A program made the translations under genes and the position numbers. From Bacteroidota bacterium (GTDB taxonomy: Bacteria; Bacteroidota; Ignavibacteria; Ignavibacteriales; Ignavibacteriaceae), in assembly GCA_021824145.1 (NCBI GenBank), contig JAKALM010000002.1:124001-188000 (forward strand): a DNA stretch of 64,000 bases, written 5' to 3'. Below the pieces are notes generated by a model that saw only the letters and a list, made by a program, of their open reading frames with translations, was not told the DNA's origin and made no database searches. Below, one piece after another: positions 1 through 9,082 of the stretch. Position 1 is the first letter of the stretch, and each line of letters opens with the position of its first letter.

Positions 1-809
1 AAGCGAACATTCCATTTCAGAAATTTGGCGGGATGAAATTTATAGAAACAGCCCACGTTAAAGATGTGCTTGCTTTTTTAAGAATCGCAGCAAATCCAAA
101 AGATGTTGTTAGCTGGTACCGCGTTCTTTTGCTTCATGAAGGAGTTGGGCCAAAAACTGCGCAGCGTATTCTGGATGAATTAGCAACTGCAAAATTAACT
201 ATAAAAGCTAATCCAGATTCTATTACTTCATTTAAGTACAATGAAAAAATTGCAAACTTATTTCAACTTTTATATAAACTTCATACTGAAAAAACTCTGC
301 CGTCTGAAAAAGCTCAGCTTACTATGGATTATTATTATCCATTGTTTAAAGATAAATATGACGATTTCAACAAACGTAAAAAAGATTTAGACATATTTTT
401 AAATATTACAGAAAATTATAAATCGCTTGATTCCCTTCTTGCCGACATGGCAATCGAACCAATTATCGACAGCGTAGTTGATATTGGAAATGAAGATAAA
501 GAAAATGAATTTGTAACTCTTTCAACAATTCATTCTGCAAAAGGATTAGAATGGCATTCAGTTTTTATTATTCATTTGGTTGAAGGATTTTTTCCATCAA
601 GCCGATCCGCCGATAAGATTGAAACACTTGAAGAAGAACGCCGCTTGATGTACGTTGCTGCAACAAGAGCTAAGCAAAATCTTTTTATGACTTATCCAAT
701 GAACATGTTTGATCGTGAAGCAGGAATGACTTTATCAAAACCATCAAGATTTATTACTGAAACAAATTCCGATTTAGCAGACGGCAGATTGTTGGAAGAA
801 GAATATTAA
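1..809 (+). CDS. UvrD/PcrA-type 3'-5' DNA helicase, C-terminal part (5' end outside window)
   Basis: The reading frame is open to the window edge (codons start at base 3), so the ATG at 33 is not the start. About 268 C-terminal residues of a superfamily 1A helicase are visible. The early stretch IPFQKFGG-KF-E-A-VKD is the typical start of domain 2A. Further on come the motif V region TIHSAKGLEW and motif VI LEEERRLMYVAATRAK, which carries the arginine that senses ATP. Such enzymes unwind DNA in repair and replication restart. The family is normally 650-800 residues, so roughly two thirds of the protein is upstream. UvrD, PcrA and Rep cannot be told apart from this piece. The next gene begins 10 bases after the stop, so co-transcription is possible. 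Confidence 0.93.
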   Translation, partial: ANIPFQKFGGMKFIETAHVKDVLAFLRIAANPKDVVSWYRVLLLHEGVGPKTAQRILDELATAKLTIKANPDSITSFKYNEKIANLFQLLYKLHTEKTLPSEKAQLTMDYYYPLFKDKYDDFNKRKKDLDIFLNITENYKSLDSLLADMAIEPIIDSVVDIGNEDKENEFVTLSTIHSAKGLEWHSVFIIHLVEGFFPSSRSADKIETLEEERRLMYVAATRAKQNLFMTYPMNMFDREAGMTLSKPSRFITETNSDLADGRLLEEEY

Positions 810-819
810 AATTACTCTG

Positions 820-1905
820 ATGATTCAAATTTTTATAGCTATAATATTATTCGTAATTTTTTTTGTAATAAATCTACTTATAATCCTATTTACTAAAACC
901 AGAAACATAAATTACTCTGATAAAAAAGCAGAAAATAAAATCTCAGTTGTTGTAGCTGCTAAAAACGAAGAGAAAAACATTTCGAATTTAATCCAATCAT
1001 TAAAAGACTCGGATTTTTCTTCAGAAAATTTTGAAGTTATCATTGTAGATGATGAATCAAAAGACAATACATTTTTAAAAGCACAAAATGCTGCAAATGG
1101 ATTAAACAATTTTCAAATTCATAAATGCAAAAACAAAATTTTCCCAGCCAAAAAAGGAGCACTTAATTTTGGAATCAACTTAGCATCTAATGAATTTATA
1201 TTAATTACTGATGCTGATTGCCTTCCTTCAAAAGGATGGTTAAAATCTTATTCAAATAAGTTTAATGAAGGATTTGATTTTATTTCCGGTGCTGCTCCAT
1301 TTATTCAAAGTAATTCATTGGTAAATAAGATTTCTTGTTTTGAAAATTTGCGGAGTTCTTTACTTAACTTTACAACTGCAAATTTGAAGATTCCATATTC
1401 TGCTGCTGCAAGAAATTTTGGATTCAGAAAATCTTCATTTGAAAAAATAAAAGGATATTCCAACACAACAGAAACATTAAGCGGTGATGATGATTTGCTT
1501 TTAAGAGAAGCGATAAAAAATCATTTAAAGATTGGAACGATTTCTGGAGATAGATCAAAAGTTTATTCTAACACAAAAAAAACTTTTAAAGAATATTTGA
1601 AGCAAAAATCCCGTCATACAAAAACATCTTTTTATTATCTTCCGATTCATAAATTGTTATTAGGATTTTGGCATTTACTAAATTTATTATTTTTATTTTC
1701 CTCAATTTTTATTTTTTTCAATCCTATTTTCATTTTCCCTATTGGAATTAAATTATTTTTAGATATTATCGTTGTTTTATTTACTCAAAAGAATTTTGGG
1801 TATAAATTTAATGTGGCTGAAATAATTTACCTCCAAATTATTTATGAATGTTTTTTAATTATAAATTTTATAAATGCTATTTTTAAAAAAGATAATTGGA
1901 ATTAA
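820..1905 (+). CDS. Membrane-associated family 2 glycosyltransferase
   Basis: A 361-residue GT-A fold glycosyltransferase. An N-terminal membrane segment spans residues 2-24. The catalytic domain runs from about residue 41 (ISVVVAAKNEE), with the nucleotide-binding Asp pair at 77-78 (VDDESKDNT) and the DxD metal site at 131-133 (DADCLPS). An acidic SGDDDLLLRE motif lies near 221-230, and a KQKSRH motif near 261-266 matches the usual Q/RxxRW position. Two or three hydrophobic segments close the protein (about 275-355). It probably transfers a sugar from an NDP-sugar to a lipid or polysaccharide acceptor at the inner membrane. The substrate cannot be read. No surface-polysaccharide genes flank it, so its pathway is open. 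The ATG at 820 lies 10 bases after the helicase stop. Confidence 0.88.
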   Translation: MIQIFIAIILFVIFFVINLLIILFTKTRNINYSDKKAENKISVVVAAKNEEKNISNLIQSLKDSDFSSENFEVIIVDDESKDNTFLKAQNAANGLNNFQIHKCKNKIFPAKKGALNFGINLASNEFILITDADCLPSKGWLKSYSNKFNEGFDFISGAAPFIQSNSLVNKISCFENLRSSLLNFTTANLKIPYSAAARNFGFRKSSFEKIKGYSNTTETLSGDDDLLLREAIKNHLKIGTISGDRSKVYSNTKKTFKEYLKQKSRHTKTSFYYLPIHKLLLGFWHLLNLLFLFSSIFIFFNPIFIFPIGIKLFLDIIVVLFTQKNFGYKFNVAEIIYLQIIYECFLIINFINAIFKKDNWN

Positions 1906-2004
1906 GTTCCGCAAAACCATTTAAGATGAAATATTTATTTTGTTTTTCTTTTGATTTCAAATTCCAAAAAATTATTTTTGAACTCAAAGTTAGGGAAAGG
2001 ATAT

Positions 2005-2397
2005 ATGGATTATAAGTTTCTTGCAGATAAAGCTATTGAAGCAAAGGGGATTTCGCATCCACCATATTCAAATTTTCACGTGGGCGCTGCACTTCTTACA
2101 GAAGAAAATAAAATTTACCTTGGCGGAAATATTGAAACTTCATCTTATAGTTTAACAATTTGCGCTGAAAGAACAGCAGTGTTCAAAGCATTTTCTGAAG
2201 GTGAAAGAAAATTTAAAGCTGTTGCAATTGCAAGTGACTCACCGGATTTTTGCCCGCCATGCGGATCTTGCAGGCAAGTGCTAATGGATCTTTGCGGTGA
2301 TATTGATGTTGTAATGATTAACCACAAAGAAGAATTAAAAACTTTGAAGTTATCTCAGTTGCTGCCATTCGCTTTTGGAGATAAAGATTTAAAATAA
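2005..2397 (+). CDS. cdd: Cytidine deaminase
   Basis: Converts cytidine and deoxycytidine to uridine and deoxyuridine in pyrimidine salvage. The protein is 130 residues, the normal size of the small tetrameric class. It has the catalytic zinc site: Cys53-Ala-Glu55 (CAERTA) and Cys86-x2-Cys89 (PCGSCRQ), with Glu55 as the proton shuttle. YSNFHVGAAL (21-30) and GGNIETSSYSL (40-50) are substrate-binding blocks. I chose ATG 2005 because a GGGAAAGG ribosome site lies about 7 bases upstream and the family starts here. An in-frame TTG at 1951 would add 18 unrelated residues. It is the first gene of a salvage operon with tdk, nupC and pnp. Confidence 0.96.
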   Translation: MDYKFLADKAIEAKGISHPPYSNFHVGAALLTEENKIYLGGNIETSSYSLTICAERTAVFKAFSEGERKFKAVAIASDSPDFCPPCGSCRQVLMDLCGDIDVVMINHKEELKTLKLSQLLPFAFGDKDLK

Positions 2398-2422
2398 ATT
2401 TTAATAAAGGTATTATTTAATT

Positions 2423-3001
2423 ATGATGGAAAGAGCTCCACACTCAATGCCAAAAGAAACCGGCTGGATAGAAGTTATTGCCGGCTGTATGTTCAGTGGA
2501 AAAACTGAAGAACTTATCCGCCGGTTAAGAAGAGCAAAAATTGCAAAACAAAAAGTGCAAATTTTTAAACCAAGAATTGATACAAGATATTCAATTTCAG
2601 ATATTGTCTCGCACAGTGAACAATCACTTCCGTCAATTTTAATTGATGACATAAATGAAGTTTTAAATTATTCTAAAGAAGCAGAAGTTATCGGAATTGA
2701 TGAAGCACAATTTTTTTCAAATGATATTGTAAGCGTCTGTAACAAATTAGCAGATCAAGGTAAACGGGTAATTGTTGCCGGACTTGATCAAGATTATAGA
2801 GGAATTCCTTTTGAACCAATGCCGCAGCTTTTAGCTATTTCAGAATACATTACAAAAACTTTGGCAATTTGTGTTGTGTGCGGAAATCCTGCTGACAAAA
2901 CTCAAAGAAAAACAACAACCGCAGAAAGAGTTGTCGTCGGTGCAGCGGATATATATGAAGCACGCTGCCGAAAATGTCATTATATCCCACAAGAAAGTTA
3001 G
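2423..3001 (+). CDS. tdk: Thymidine kinase (type II)
   Basis: Phosphorylates thymidine with ATP to give dTMP. At 192 residues it matches the short bacterial/vaccinia TK1-like class. Visible are the P-loop [10 protein letters not shown] (21-30), the DEAQ motif (93-96) holding the catalytic acid, the GLDQDYRG lid region (120-127), and four zinc-binding cysteines at 150, 153, 182 and 185. The start is ATG 2423 with an AAAGG ribosome site upstream. The gene sits 25 bases after cdd and 9 bases before nupC, so the three are almost certainly co-transcribed. cdd and tdk together handle deoxynucleosides brought in by the transporter. Confidence 0.97.
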   Translation: MMERAPHSMPKETGWIEVIAGCMFSGKTEELIRRLRRAKIAKQKVQIFKPRIDTRYSISDIVSHSEQSLPSILIDDINEVLNYSKEAEVIGIDEAQFFSNDIVSVCNKLADQGKRVIVAGLDQDYRGIPFEPMPQLLAISEYITKTLAICVVCGNPADKTQRKTTTAERVVVGAADIYEARCRKCHYIPQES

Positions 3002-3010
3002 AGAAAAATT

Positions 3011-4360
3011 ATGGATCCAATTTCGATTTTGAGGGGAATAATTGGGCTTGTTGTAATTATTGGTATTGCATTTCTTTTTTCAAATAATAAAAGAAAAGTA
3101 GACTGGCGAATGGTAGGTATTGGTCTTGTCATTCAATTTGTTATTGCAATTTTTATTATTCAAGGTGAAGCACTGCGCTCCTTTTTCTTTCCGCTTGGCT
3201 GGGTTAAGGATGCAGTAAATTGGCTGGGAAATGCCGTGGTTGCCGTTTTAGGATTTACAATTGAAGGAAGCCAATTCGTTTTTGGAAAACTAGCAAACAG
3301 CAATACTTCAGATAGTCTCGGCTTCTTTTTTGCATTCCAAGTTTTACCAACAATAATATTTGTCTCCACACTTTCGGCAATACTTTATTATTTTGGAATT
3401 TTGCAATTGGTTGTAAAAGGAATGGCATATGTTATGTCTAAACTATTAAAAACCAGTGGAGCAGAATCTCTTTCAAACACAGCAAACATTTTTCTTGGAC
3501 AAACTGAAGCGCCGTTATTAATCAGGCCATATATTGCTAAAATGACTAACTCCGAATTATTAACAATTATGATTGGAGGCATGGCAACAATCTCTGCAGC
3601 TTTAATTGCAAGTTATAGCCAAGTGCTTGGGCAAGCTTATGCTGAGGCATTAAAAATTCCTCTTCAAGCTGCTCAGTTAAAATTTGCAGTTGAATTATTA
3701 GCTGCTAGCACAATGGCAGCGCCAGCTTCGCTTGTAGTTGCAAAAATACTTTTTCCTGAAACAGATGAACCGGTAACAAAAGGCACTGTAAAAATTAAAG
3801 TTGAAAAAACTTCATCAAATGTTATTGAAGCTGCGGCTACTGGAGCTTCTGATGGGCTTTGGCTTGCTTTAAATGTTGCCGGAATGCTTATAGCATTTAT
3901 AGCTTTGATAGCAATGTTAAATTATATTCTTTTCGGAATTGGAAATTTATTTAATCTTAATTCAATTTTAACAGCAAATTTTGGGCATCCATTATCAATG
4001 CAATTAATTTTTGGAATACTATTAAAATATTTAGCAATTGGAATTGGTGTCCCTGCAAAAGATGCATTTCAATTCGGAAGTTTAATTGGAACCAAAACAG
4101 TATTAAATGAGTTTGTTGCTTATGTAGATTTATCTAATCTAATCAAAGCTGGGCAACTTAGCGAAAAAGGAATTACTATGGCAACATATGCATTATGCGG
4201 ATTTGCAAACTTTTCGTCCATTGCAATACAAATTGGTGGAATTAGTCCCATGGCGCCAAATCGTAAAAAAGATATTGCTGCATTTGGATTAAAAGCTGTA
4301 CTTGGCGGCGCTCTTGCAACCTTAATGACAGCAACTTTAGCAGGAATTTTAGTTCATTAA
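3011..4360 (+). CDS. nupC: Concentrative nucleoside transporter (NupC/CNT family)
   Basis: A 449-residue polytopic inner-membrane protein of the concentrative nucleoside transporter family, which couples nucleoside uptake to H+ or Na+. Family landmarks include the Gate domain QTEAPLLIRPY (about 170-180), followed by MTNSELLTIMIGGMATISA. The C-terminal nucleobase/ribose-binding region has GTKTVLNEFVAY and ALCGFANFSSIAIQIGG. These motifs identify the family strongly; the cation used and substrate preference are not decided. It lies between tdk and pnp (9 and 4 base gaps), which fits import of nucleosides for the neighbouring salvage enzymes. Confidence 0.95.
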   Translation: MDPISILRGIIGLVVIIGIAFLFSNNKRKVDWRMVGIGLVIQFVIAIFIIQGEALRSFFFPLGWVKDAVNWLGNAVVAVLGFTIEGSQFVFGKLANSNTSDSLGFFFAFQVLPTIIFVSTLSAILYYFGILQLVVKGMAYVMSKLLKTSGAESLSNTANIFLGQTEAPLLIRPYIAKMTNSELLTIMIGGMATISAALIASYSQVLGQAYAEALKIPLQAAQLKFAVELLAASTMAAPASLVVAKILFPETDEPVTKGTVKIKVEKTSSNVIEAAATGASDGLWLALNVAGMLIAFIALIAMLNYILFGIGNLFNLNSILTANFGHPLSMQLIFGILLKYLAIGIGVPAKDAFQFGSLIGTKTVLNEFVAYVDLSNLIKAGQLSEKGITMATYALCGFANFSSIAIQIGGISPMAPNRKKDIAAFGLKAVLGGALATLMTATLAGILVH

Positions 4361-4364
4361 AAAA

Positions 4365-5186
4365 ATGGTTAATCTAAATTCAAAATATCAAGAACTGATC
4401 GATCAGCTTAAAAGAGAAATTCCCGCCCACCCAGATCTTTCAATTATTTTAGGCAGTGGCTTAGGCGATTTTGTTAATGAAATTAAACTTATAAAATCAA
4501 TTCCAACATCATCAATAAAAAATTATCCTCCATCAACTATAAAAGGACACGAAGGCAAAATCCACTTTGGTGAATATTCGGGCAAAAATATTTTAATTTT
4601 TCAAGGAAGAATTCACTTTTATGAAGGTTACAATATTTCTGAATGCGTTCTTCCTGTTTTTATTTCGCACAAATTAAATAGCAAGAAAATAATCCTTACA
4701 AATGCTGCTGGAGGTATTAATCCGTTATTTACTCCTGGTGACTTAATGTTGATTGAATCTGTTAACGGAATTGCAATTAAAAAAGAACTTTCTGATTTAA
4801 TCGGTATTCCAACAATCGATGGTAAAAACAATTTAATTAATTTCCCATCGCCAAAGTTAAATGAGATTATTAAAAAGGCGGCTCTATTGGAAAAAATTGA
4901 TCTTAAAGAAGGAGTTTATTGGTACGTTAAAGGACCAAGCTATGAGACTCCATCCGAAATTAAAATGATAAAAAAATTTGGTGGAGATGCAGTAGGTATG
5001 TCAACTGTTCATGAATCAATTTTTGCTGCATATCTTGGTTTAGAAACTGCTTCCATTTCCTGCATCACTAATTTTGCTGCTGGTATTTCTGGTAAAAAAT
5101 TAAACCATGAGGAAGTAACCGAAACCGCCAATAAAGTTAAATATAAATTTGAAAGATTAGTAAAAAAAATCATCTCGCTAATTTGA
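4365..5186 (+). CDS. Purine nucleoside phosphorylase (trimeric type)
   Basis: Phosphorolyses purine nucleosides such as inosine and guanosine to the base and ribose-1-phosphate. The 273-residue length and motifs fit the trimeric low-molecular-mass PNP/MTAP family. They include a phosphate-binding loop GSGLGDFV near the start, GRIHFYEGY, LTNAAGGINPLFTPGDLMLI, and the purine-site block GPSYETPSEIKMIK followed by VGMSTVHE. A late TNFAAG supplies the Asn that recognises 6-oxopurines, which suggests PNP rather than methylthioadenosine phosphorylase. It is last in the cdd-tdk-nupC-pnp operon, 4 bases after nupC. No terminator is obvious in the 153 bases that follow. Confidence 0.93.
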   Translation: MVNLNSKYQELIDQLKREIPAHPDLSIILGSGLGDFVNEIKLIKSIPTSSIKNYPPSTIKGHEGKIHFGEYSGKNILIFQGRIHFYEGYNISECVLPVFISHKLNSKKIILTNAAGGINPLFTPGDLMLIESVNGIAIKKELSDLIGIPTIDGKNNLINFPSPKLNEIIKKAALLEKIDLKEGVYWYVKGPSYETPSEIKMIKKFGGDAVGMSTVHESIFAAYLGLETASISCITNFAAGISGKKLNHEEVTETANKVKYKFERLVKKIISLI

Positions 5187-5267
5187 AATACTCACCTTTT
5201 TTGAACTTTTCATTGGCTTTTTATTTTTTTATTTAAAATGATTAATAAAGAAGTATTGTTAAATTTA

Positions 5268-5298
5268 TTGACTTTATAGCACTTATCAGGTAATTTTG
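5268..5298 (+). promoter_or_regulatory. Candidate promoter for secD-secF
   Basis: TTGACT at 5268-5273 is followed after 17 bases by TAATTTTG at 5291-5298. This reads both as a sigma-70 -35/-10 pair and as the Bacteroidota TTG ... TAnnTTTG pattern (exact TAnnTTTG). It would start transcription near 5305, about 35 bases before the secD ATG. This is motif matching only. Confidence 0.5.
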
Positions 5299-5339
5299 AC
5301 TTTTAATTTTTAAAAATTCACTATAAGAAATATTCAGAT

Positions 5340-7274
5340 ATGAAAGAACTCAGATTCAGATTAATTTTGATCCTCGGTGCAGTCGTATTATCAGTTTACC
5401 TCTTATATCCGACCTACGTAAATTATCAAAACAATAAAAAGATTGATAAAATATTAGCTCAGAAAAGAGAAATTATTAAAACTGATAATCCGCATATTAC
5501 AAATGATGCACTAGATGATAAATTAAAAATGATTGAAGACAGTATAAAAGCTGTTGATCCTTCAATCAATAGAGATAAACTCAAAAGTTTAAAGCTTGGG
5601 TTGGATCTTCAAGGTGGTATGCGAGTCGTTCTTGAAGTAAACACCGGTAAACTTCTTGAAAAGCTAGCTAAGTCACCCGACGATGTAATAAAGCAAGTTT
5701 TAGCTGAAGCAGAAAAAGAAGCAACTCTTTCTAATGCATCCGTTGTTGATATAGTTGCAAATAAACTAAAAGCCAGAGGAATTCGATTAAGCAGATATTA
5801 TGGCAATATTAGAGAAGATGATAGTCAAATTATAAGTGATTTGAAAAAAAATACTGAAGATGCGGTTAGCCGAGCAATGGAAATTATTCGAAACAGAGTT
5901 GATCAATACGGAGTGTCCGAACCAACTATTCAGCGTGAGGGTACAAGAAGAATAATTGTTGAATTGCCCGGTGTTGCAAGGGAAGAAGAAGCAAAACAGC
6001 TTTTGCAAGGAACTGCTTTACTTGAATTCAAAATTGTAAAAGATCCAGAGTTCACTGTATCAGTAATGAAAAAAATTGATGATGTTTTAGCCGGAAATGT
6101 TTCATTAGATTCAACACAAACCGACACAACACAGGCAGCAAATAAAACTCAAACTAAAAAAGAATCTGCTTCTAAATCAGATACATCAACTAAACAATTA
6201 ACCGCTGAAGAATTTGCAAAAAAACATCCATTCTTTTCGGTTGCCATTTTAAATCAAAGATCGCAAACAGCAGATGCTTATGTTAAAGCTGAAGATAGAG
6301 ATAAATTAAAATTATGGCTCTCCAGGCCTGATGTCCAAAAAGTAATCCCCGATAATTGCCAGTTTGTTTTTTCAGCTAAACCTTTCGGGTATCAAAACGG
6401 ACAAGCATTTTATGTTTTATATTGTGTTGATAAAAACCCTGAACTTACCGGCGGTGTAATTACAAACGCAGTTGCTACTATTAGCCCCGAAACTTCTGCA
6501 CCAATTGTAAATATGGAAATGAATTCTGAAGGTGCTTCAGATTGGGCAAGAATTACTGGCGCAAATATTCATAAAAGAATTGCGATTATCTTAGATGGTG
6601 TTGTTTATTCTGCACCGGTTGTTAATCAAAAAATTACAGGCGGCCGTTCACAAATAGAAGGAATGGCTGATTTACAAGAAGCTCAGCTTCTTGCCATAGT
6701 TCTTAAAGCAGGTGCACTTCCAGCTCCAGTTGATATTATTGAAGAAAGAACTGTTGGACCATCACTAGGACAGGATTCAATTAACGATGGTGTTAATTCA
6801 ACAGTAATCGGTTTTCTTGTAGTCAGTTTCTTTATGATAATATACTATCAAAGAGCCGGAACAATTGCAGCAGCTTCACTAATATTTACAATCCTATTTA
6901 TTTTAGGTGCATTAGCTGGATTTAAAGCAACTTTAACTTTGCCTGGTATTGCAGGTATTATATTAACTATAGGAATGGCTGTGGACGCAAACGTTCTTAT
7001 CTATGAAAGAATTAGAGAAGAACTTGAAACCGGTAAAACAATGAAAGCTTCTGTTGACAGCGGTTTCTCTAAAGCTTATTCAGCTATTATTGACTCGAAT
7101 ATAACAACTTTTATTACCGGCGTCATTCTTTATCAATTTGGAACCGGTCCTGTTCAAGGATTTGCTTTAACATTGATGATAGGATTGATTGCCAGTTTAT
7201 TCAGCGCATTAATTATTGCTCGTGTTGTATTCGATTATATGGTTCAAAAAGGATTAAAAATTACACTTGGATAA
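5340..7274 (+). CDS. secD: Protein translocase subunit SecD
   Basis: Membrane subunit of the SecDF complex, which uses the proton gradient to pull exported proteins off SecYEG on the periplasmic side. It has 644 residues, near the usual length. There is an N-terminal membrane segment (about 7-25), the SecD signature LGLDLQGG (about 85-92), a large periplasmic P1 region, and five C-terminal membrane segments with the conserved GIAGIILTIGMAVDANVLI and ERIREEL motifs that carry the proton-relay aspartate. A Thr/Lys/Ser/Gln-rich stretch at about 260-290 looks like a flexible linker inside the periplasmic part. secF follows after 48 bases. Confidence 0.97.
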   Translation: MKELRFRLILILGAVVLSVYLLYPTYVNYQNNKKIDKILAQKREIIKTDNPHITNDALDDKLKMIEDSIKAVDPSINRDKLKSLKLGLDLQGGMRVVLEVNTGKLLEKLAKSPDDVIKQVLAEAEKEATLSNASVVDIVANKLKARGIRLSRYYGNIREDDSQIISDLKKNTEDAVSRAMEIIRNRVDQYGVSEPTIQREGTRRIIVELPGVAREEEAKQLLQGTALLEFKIVKDPEFTVSVMKKIDDVLAGNVSLDSTQTDTTQAANKTQTKKESASKSDTSTKQLTAEEFAKKHPFFSVAILNQRSQTADAYVKAEDRDKLKLWLSRPDVQKVIPDNCQFVFSAKPFGYQNGQAFYVLYCVDKNPELTGGVITNAVATISPETSAPIVNMEMNSEGASDWARITGANIHKRIAIILDGVVYSAPVVNQKITGGRSQIEGMADLQEAQLLAIVLKAGALPAPVDIIEERTVGPSLGQDSINDGVNSTVIGFLVVSFFMIIYYQRAGTIAAASLIFTILFILGALAGFKATLTLPGIAGIILTIGMAVDANVLIYERIREELETGKTMKASVDSGFSKAYSAIIDSNITTFITGVILYQFGTGPVQGFALTLMIGLIASLFSALIIARVVFDYMVQKGLKITLG

Positions 7275-7285
7275 ATTAACTTTAA

Positions 7286-7301
7286 CCTTTGCTTACAAAG
7301 G
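7286..7301 (+). other. Short hairpin between secD and secF
   Basis: CCTTTG and CAAAGG form a perfect 6-bp inverted repeat with a CTTA loop in the 48-base secD-secF gap. It has no U tract and sits just ahead of the secF ribosome site (AAGGAATT), so it could tune secF translation or mRNA processing. It may also be chance. Confidence 0.3.
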
Positions 7302-7322
7302 CTAAATAGAAGGAATTATTAA

Positions 7323-8462
7323 ATGAGAATTTTCGAACATATTCAAATAGATTGGTTAGGAAAAAGAAAAATTTTCTATGCTGTATCTTTAAGTTTATTT
7401 ATTATTGGCTGGGCAACCGTTTTTATTCGCGGGCTGCATTTCGGTATTGATTTCAAAGGCGGTACTGAAATTGTTCTCGAATTTCAAAAACCTGTTAATG
7501 TCAGTTCACTTAGAGATTATCTTAGTAATATTGGTTTAGGAAATGTTGAGTTAAAAACTTTCGGAAGCCAAACAGGAGTTCTTGTTAGAACTGAAATGCA
7601 GCAGCTTCCAAAATCTCTTTTCCCAAATGTTATAAACAGTGTAAATGCATCTATAGAAAAAACTTTGCCAGGTTTGCCATTTAAAGTTATTGACACTACT
7701 GGTGCTTCAGTCACTTATCAATTTGCAAATGCAGATACTACAAATATTTTGGTTTCAAGTTTGTTTGCACAAGGTTTCCAAACAGGCAAAGTTTCTGAGG
7801 AACCTACCAATACTCAAATGATTGTAAGAGTTGGAATTGCTGACTGGTTAAAGGAAAATCTTTCAACAAAATTGAGTGATAATCCATTCAAAGTAGTAAA
7901 AGAAGATCATGTTGGTCCAAAGGTTGGAAATGAATTAAAAACAAATGCAATTCTCGCAATATTTTTATCGCTTGTTGGAATTTTGATATACTTAGCATTT
8001 AGATTCAAATTCATTTTTGCTCTTGGAGCAGTTGTTGCTCTTTTCCATGATGTTCTTATTACAATCGGATTATATGCTGCATTATATGGAGTTATTCCAG
8101 GATTAAATCTTGAGATTGATCTAACTGTAGTTGCAGCATTCTTAACTCTTATCGGTTATTCGGTTAACGACACTGTTATTGTATTTGATAGAGTTAGAGA
8201 AAATTTGAAAATTCATAAAACTATGGATTTAGAAGAATTAATAAATCAAAGTGTTAACAGAACGATGAGCAGAACTATTCTTACTGCGGGTACGGTTTTA
8301 TTAGCTGTTTTAGTACTGCTAATCTTTGGCGGTGAAGTGCTAAGAGCATTTTCTTTCACATTGTTCTTTGGTACAATCACCGGTACTTACTCATCAATTT
8401 TTATTGCAAGTGCTTTAGTACTTGAATACGCAAATAAATTTGGTAAAAAAGTTCAATTCTAA
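7323..8462 (+). CDS. secF: Protein translocase subunit SecF
   Basis: Partner of SecD in the SecDF motor that assists late steps of Sec export. The protein is 379 residues. It has a first membrane segment at about 19-37, then the SecF signature GIDFKGGTEI (about 42-51), a periplasmic domain somewhat larger than in E. coli, and a C-terminal bundle of five membrane segments. The bundle contains LTLIGYSVNDTVIVFDRVREN, the classic SecF motif with the conserved Asp and Arg. The start at 7323 follows a GAAGGAATTATT ribosome region. A strong terminator lies 22 bases after the stop, so secD-secF end together. Confidence 0.97.
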   Translation: MRIFEHIQIDWLGKRKIFYAVSLSLFIIGWATVFIRGLHFGIDFKGGTEIVLEFQKPVNVSSLRDYLSNIGLGNVELKTFGSQTGVLVRTEMQQLPKSLFPNVINSVNASIEKTLPGLPFKVIDTTGASVTYQFANADTTNILVSSLFAQGFQTGKVSEEPTNTQMIVRVGIADWLKENLSTKLSDNPFKVVKEDHVGPKVGNELKTNAILAIFLSLVGILIYLAFRFKFIFALGAVVALFHDVLITIGLYAALYGVIPGLNLEIDLTVVAAFLTLIGYSVNDTVIVFDRVRENLKIHKTMDLEELINQSVNRTMSRTILTAGTVLLAVLVLLIFGGEVLRAFSFTLFFGTITGTYSSIFIASALVLEYANKFGKKVQF

Positions 8463-8484
8463 AATTAATCTTCGGTAATTTTTG

Positions 8485-8512
8485 AAGCCGGTATTTTTAC
8501 CGGCTTTTTTTT
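8485..8512 (+). terminator. Rho-independent terminator after secF
   Basis: AAGCCGGTA (8485-8493) and TACCGGCTT (8498-8506) form a perfect 9-bp stem around a TTTT loop, followed by a run of T. This is a textbook intrinsic terminator at the end of secDF. Confidence 0.92.
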
Positions 8513-8543
8513 GCTTCTTCTTTCCAATCATATCAATTTTATA

Positions 8544-8572
8544 TTGAACATAAAAATTTAAATTTATATTTT
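8544..8572 (+). promoter_or_regulatory. Candidate promoter for the bTHX gene
   Basis: TTGAAC (8544-8549), 17 bases, then TATTTT (8567-8572). Shifted by two bases, the downstream box also reads TATATTTT, one step from TAnnTTTG. It lies just after the secF terminator and about 36 bases before the bTHX ATG. Confidence 0.4.
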
Positions 8573-8607
8573 AACTGCAAATAATTTATTAACTATCAGG
8601 AGTTTAC

Positions 8608-8730
8608 ATGGGTAAAGGTGATAGAAAATCTAAGAGAGGAAAAATTTGGAGGGGAAGCCACGGTAAAACAAGACCGAAACATTCTAAGAAAATTACAATT
8701 GATAAAAGTAAAAAAGAGAAAGCGGAATAA
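8608..8730 (+). CDS. 30S ribosomal protein bTHX
   Basis: A 40-residue, very basic protein beginning MGKGDRKSKRGKIWRGSHGK and rich in Lys and Arg throughout. The start MGKGD-K--RGKI--GS-G--RP is the recognisable pattern of ribosomal protein THX (also called S31), first known from Thermus and common in Bacteroidota and Chlorobi. There it sits in a cavity in the head of the 30S subunit and stabilises rRNA. The ATG at 8608 follows an AGGAG ribosome site at 8599-8603. It has its own promoter-like sequence and no neighbour in the same transcript, so it looks monocistronic. It is short enough to be missed by length-filtered gene finding. Confidence 0.88.
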   Translation: MGKGDRKSKRGKIWRGSHGKTRPKHSKKITIDKSKKEKAE

Positions 8731-9082
8731 AGCTTTATAAGTAATGACTACTCTTCAAACTTTACTTAAAGAAATTGAATAATACCTTTAACATTTCAAA
8801 ATATTTTGTATAATTAAGTATTGTAAATTCAATCATTTGGGAAAAGGGTTCGTTAAATGGATGTTCACTTGAAAGTTACAAACTGCAAAAACAAATTCAG
8901 TGTTTAAAGAACTAATTGCAAGCCACCAATGTAAATGCCGCATATTGTTGTGCAAGATTTAATTAGTTAAAGGGGCAATTGGTTCTGAAATATTCGACTA
9001 TCTGACAATCTATCCGACTGTAATTTTATTTACCGGTTACTAATAAAACATTTATTATAATTTTAAAAAGATATGAGGAATT
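8731..9082 (+). other. Non-coding region ahead of the 165-residue protein; possible long structured leader
   Basis: I see no credible gene in these 352 bases. A TATAAT box at 8809-8814, with a weak TTTAAC 16 bases upstream, could start transcription near 8821 and give a leader of about 260 bases. Within it, AACTAATT (8910-8917) and AATTAGTT (8961-8968) can pair, enclosing about 43 bases that include several GC-containing segments. This could be a structured leader, a separate small RNA, or a decayed repeat. No known riboswitch class is recognised. Confidence 0.4.

Noticed and set aside
1951-2004. TTG start for an 18-residue longer cytidine deaminase
   Set aside because: The extra residues do not resemble the family and the ATG at 2005 has a better ribosome site.
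8910-8968. Possible integron attC-like site
   Set aside because: The end boxes do not fit the RYYYAAC/GTTRRRY core pattern and no integrase or cassette array is present.
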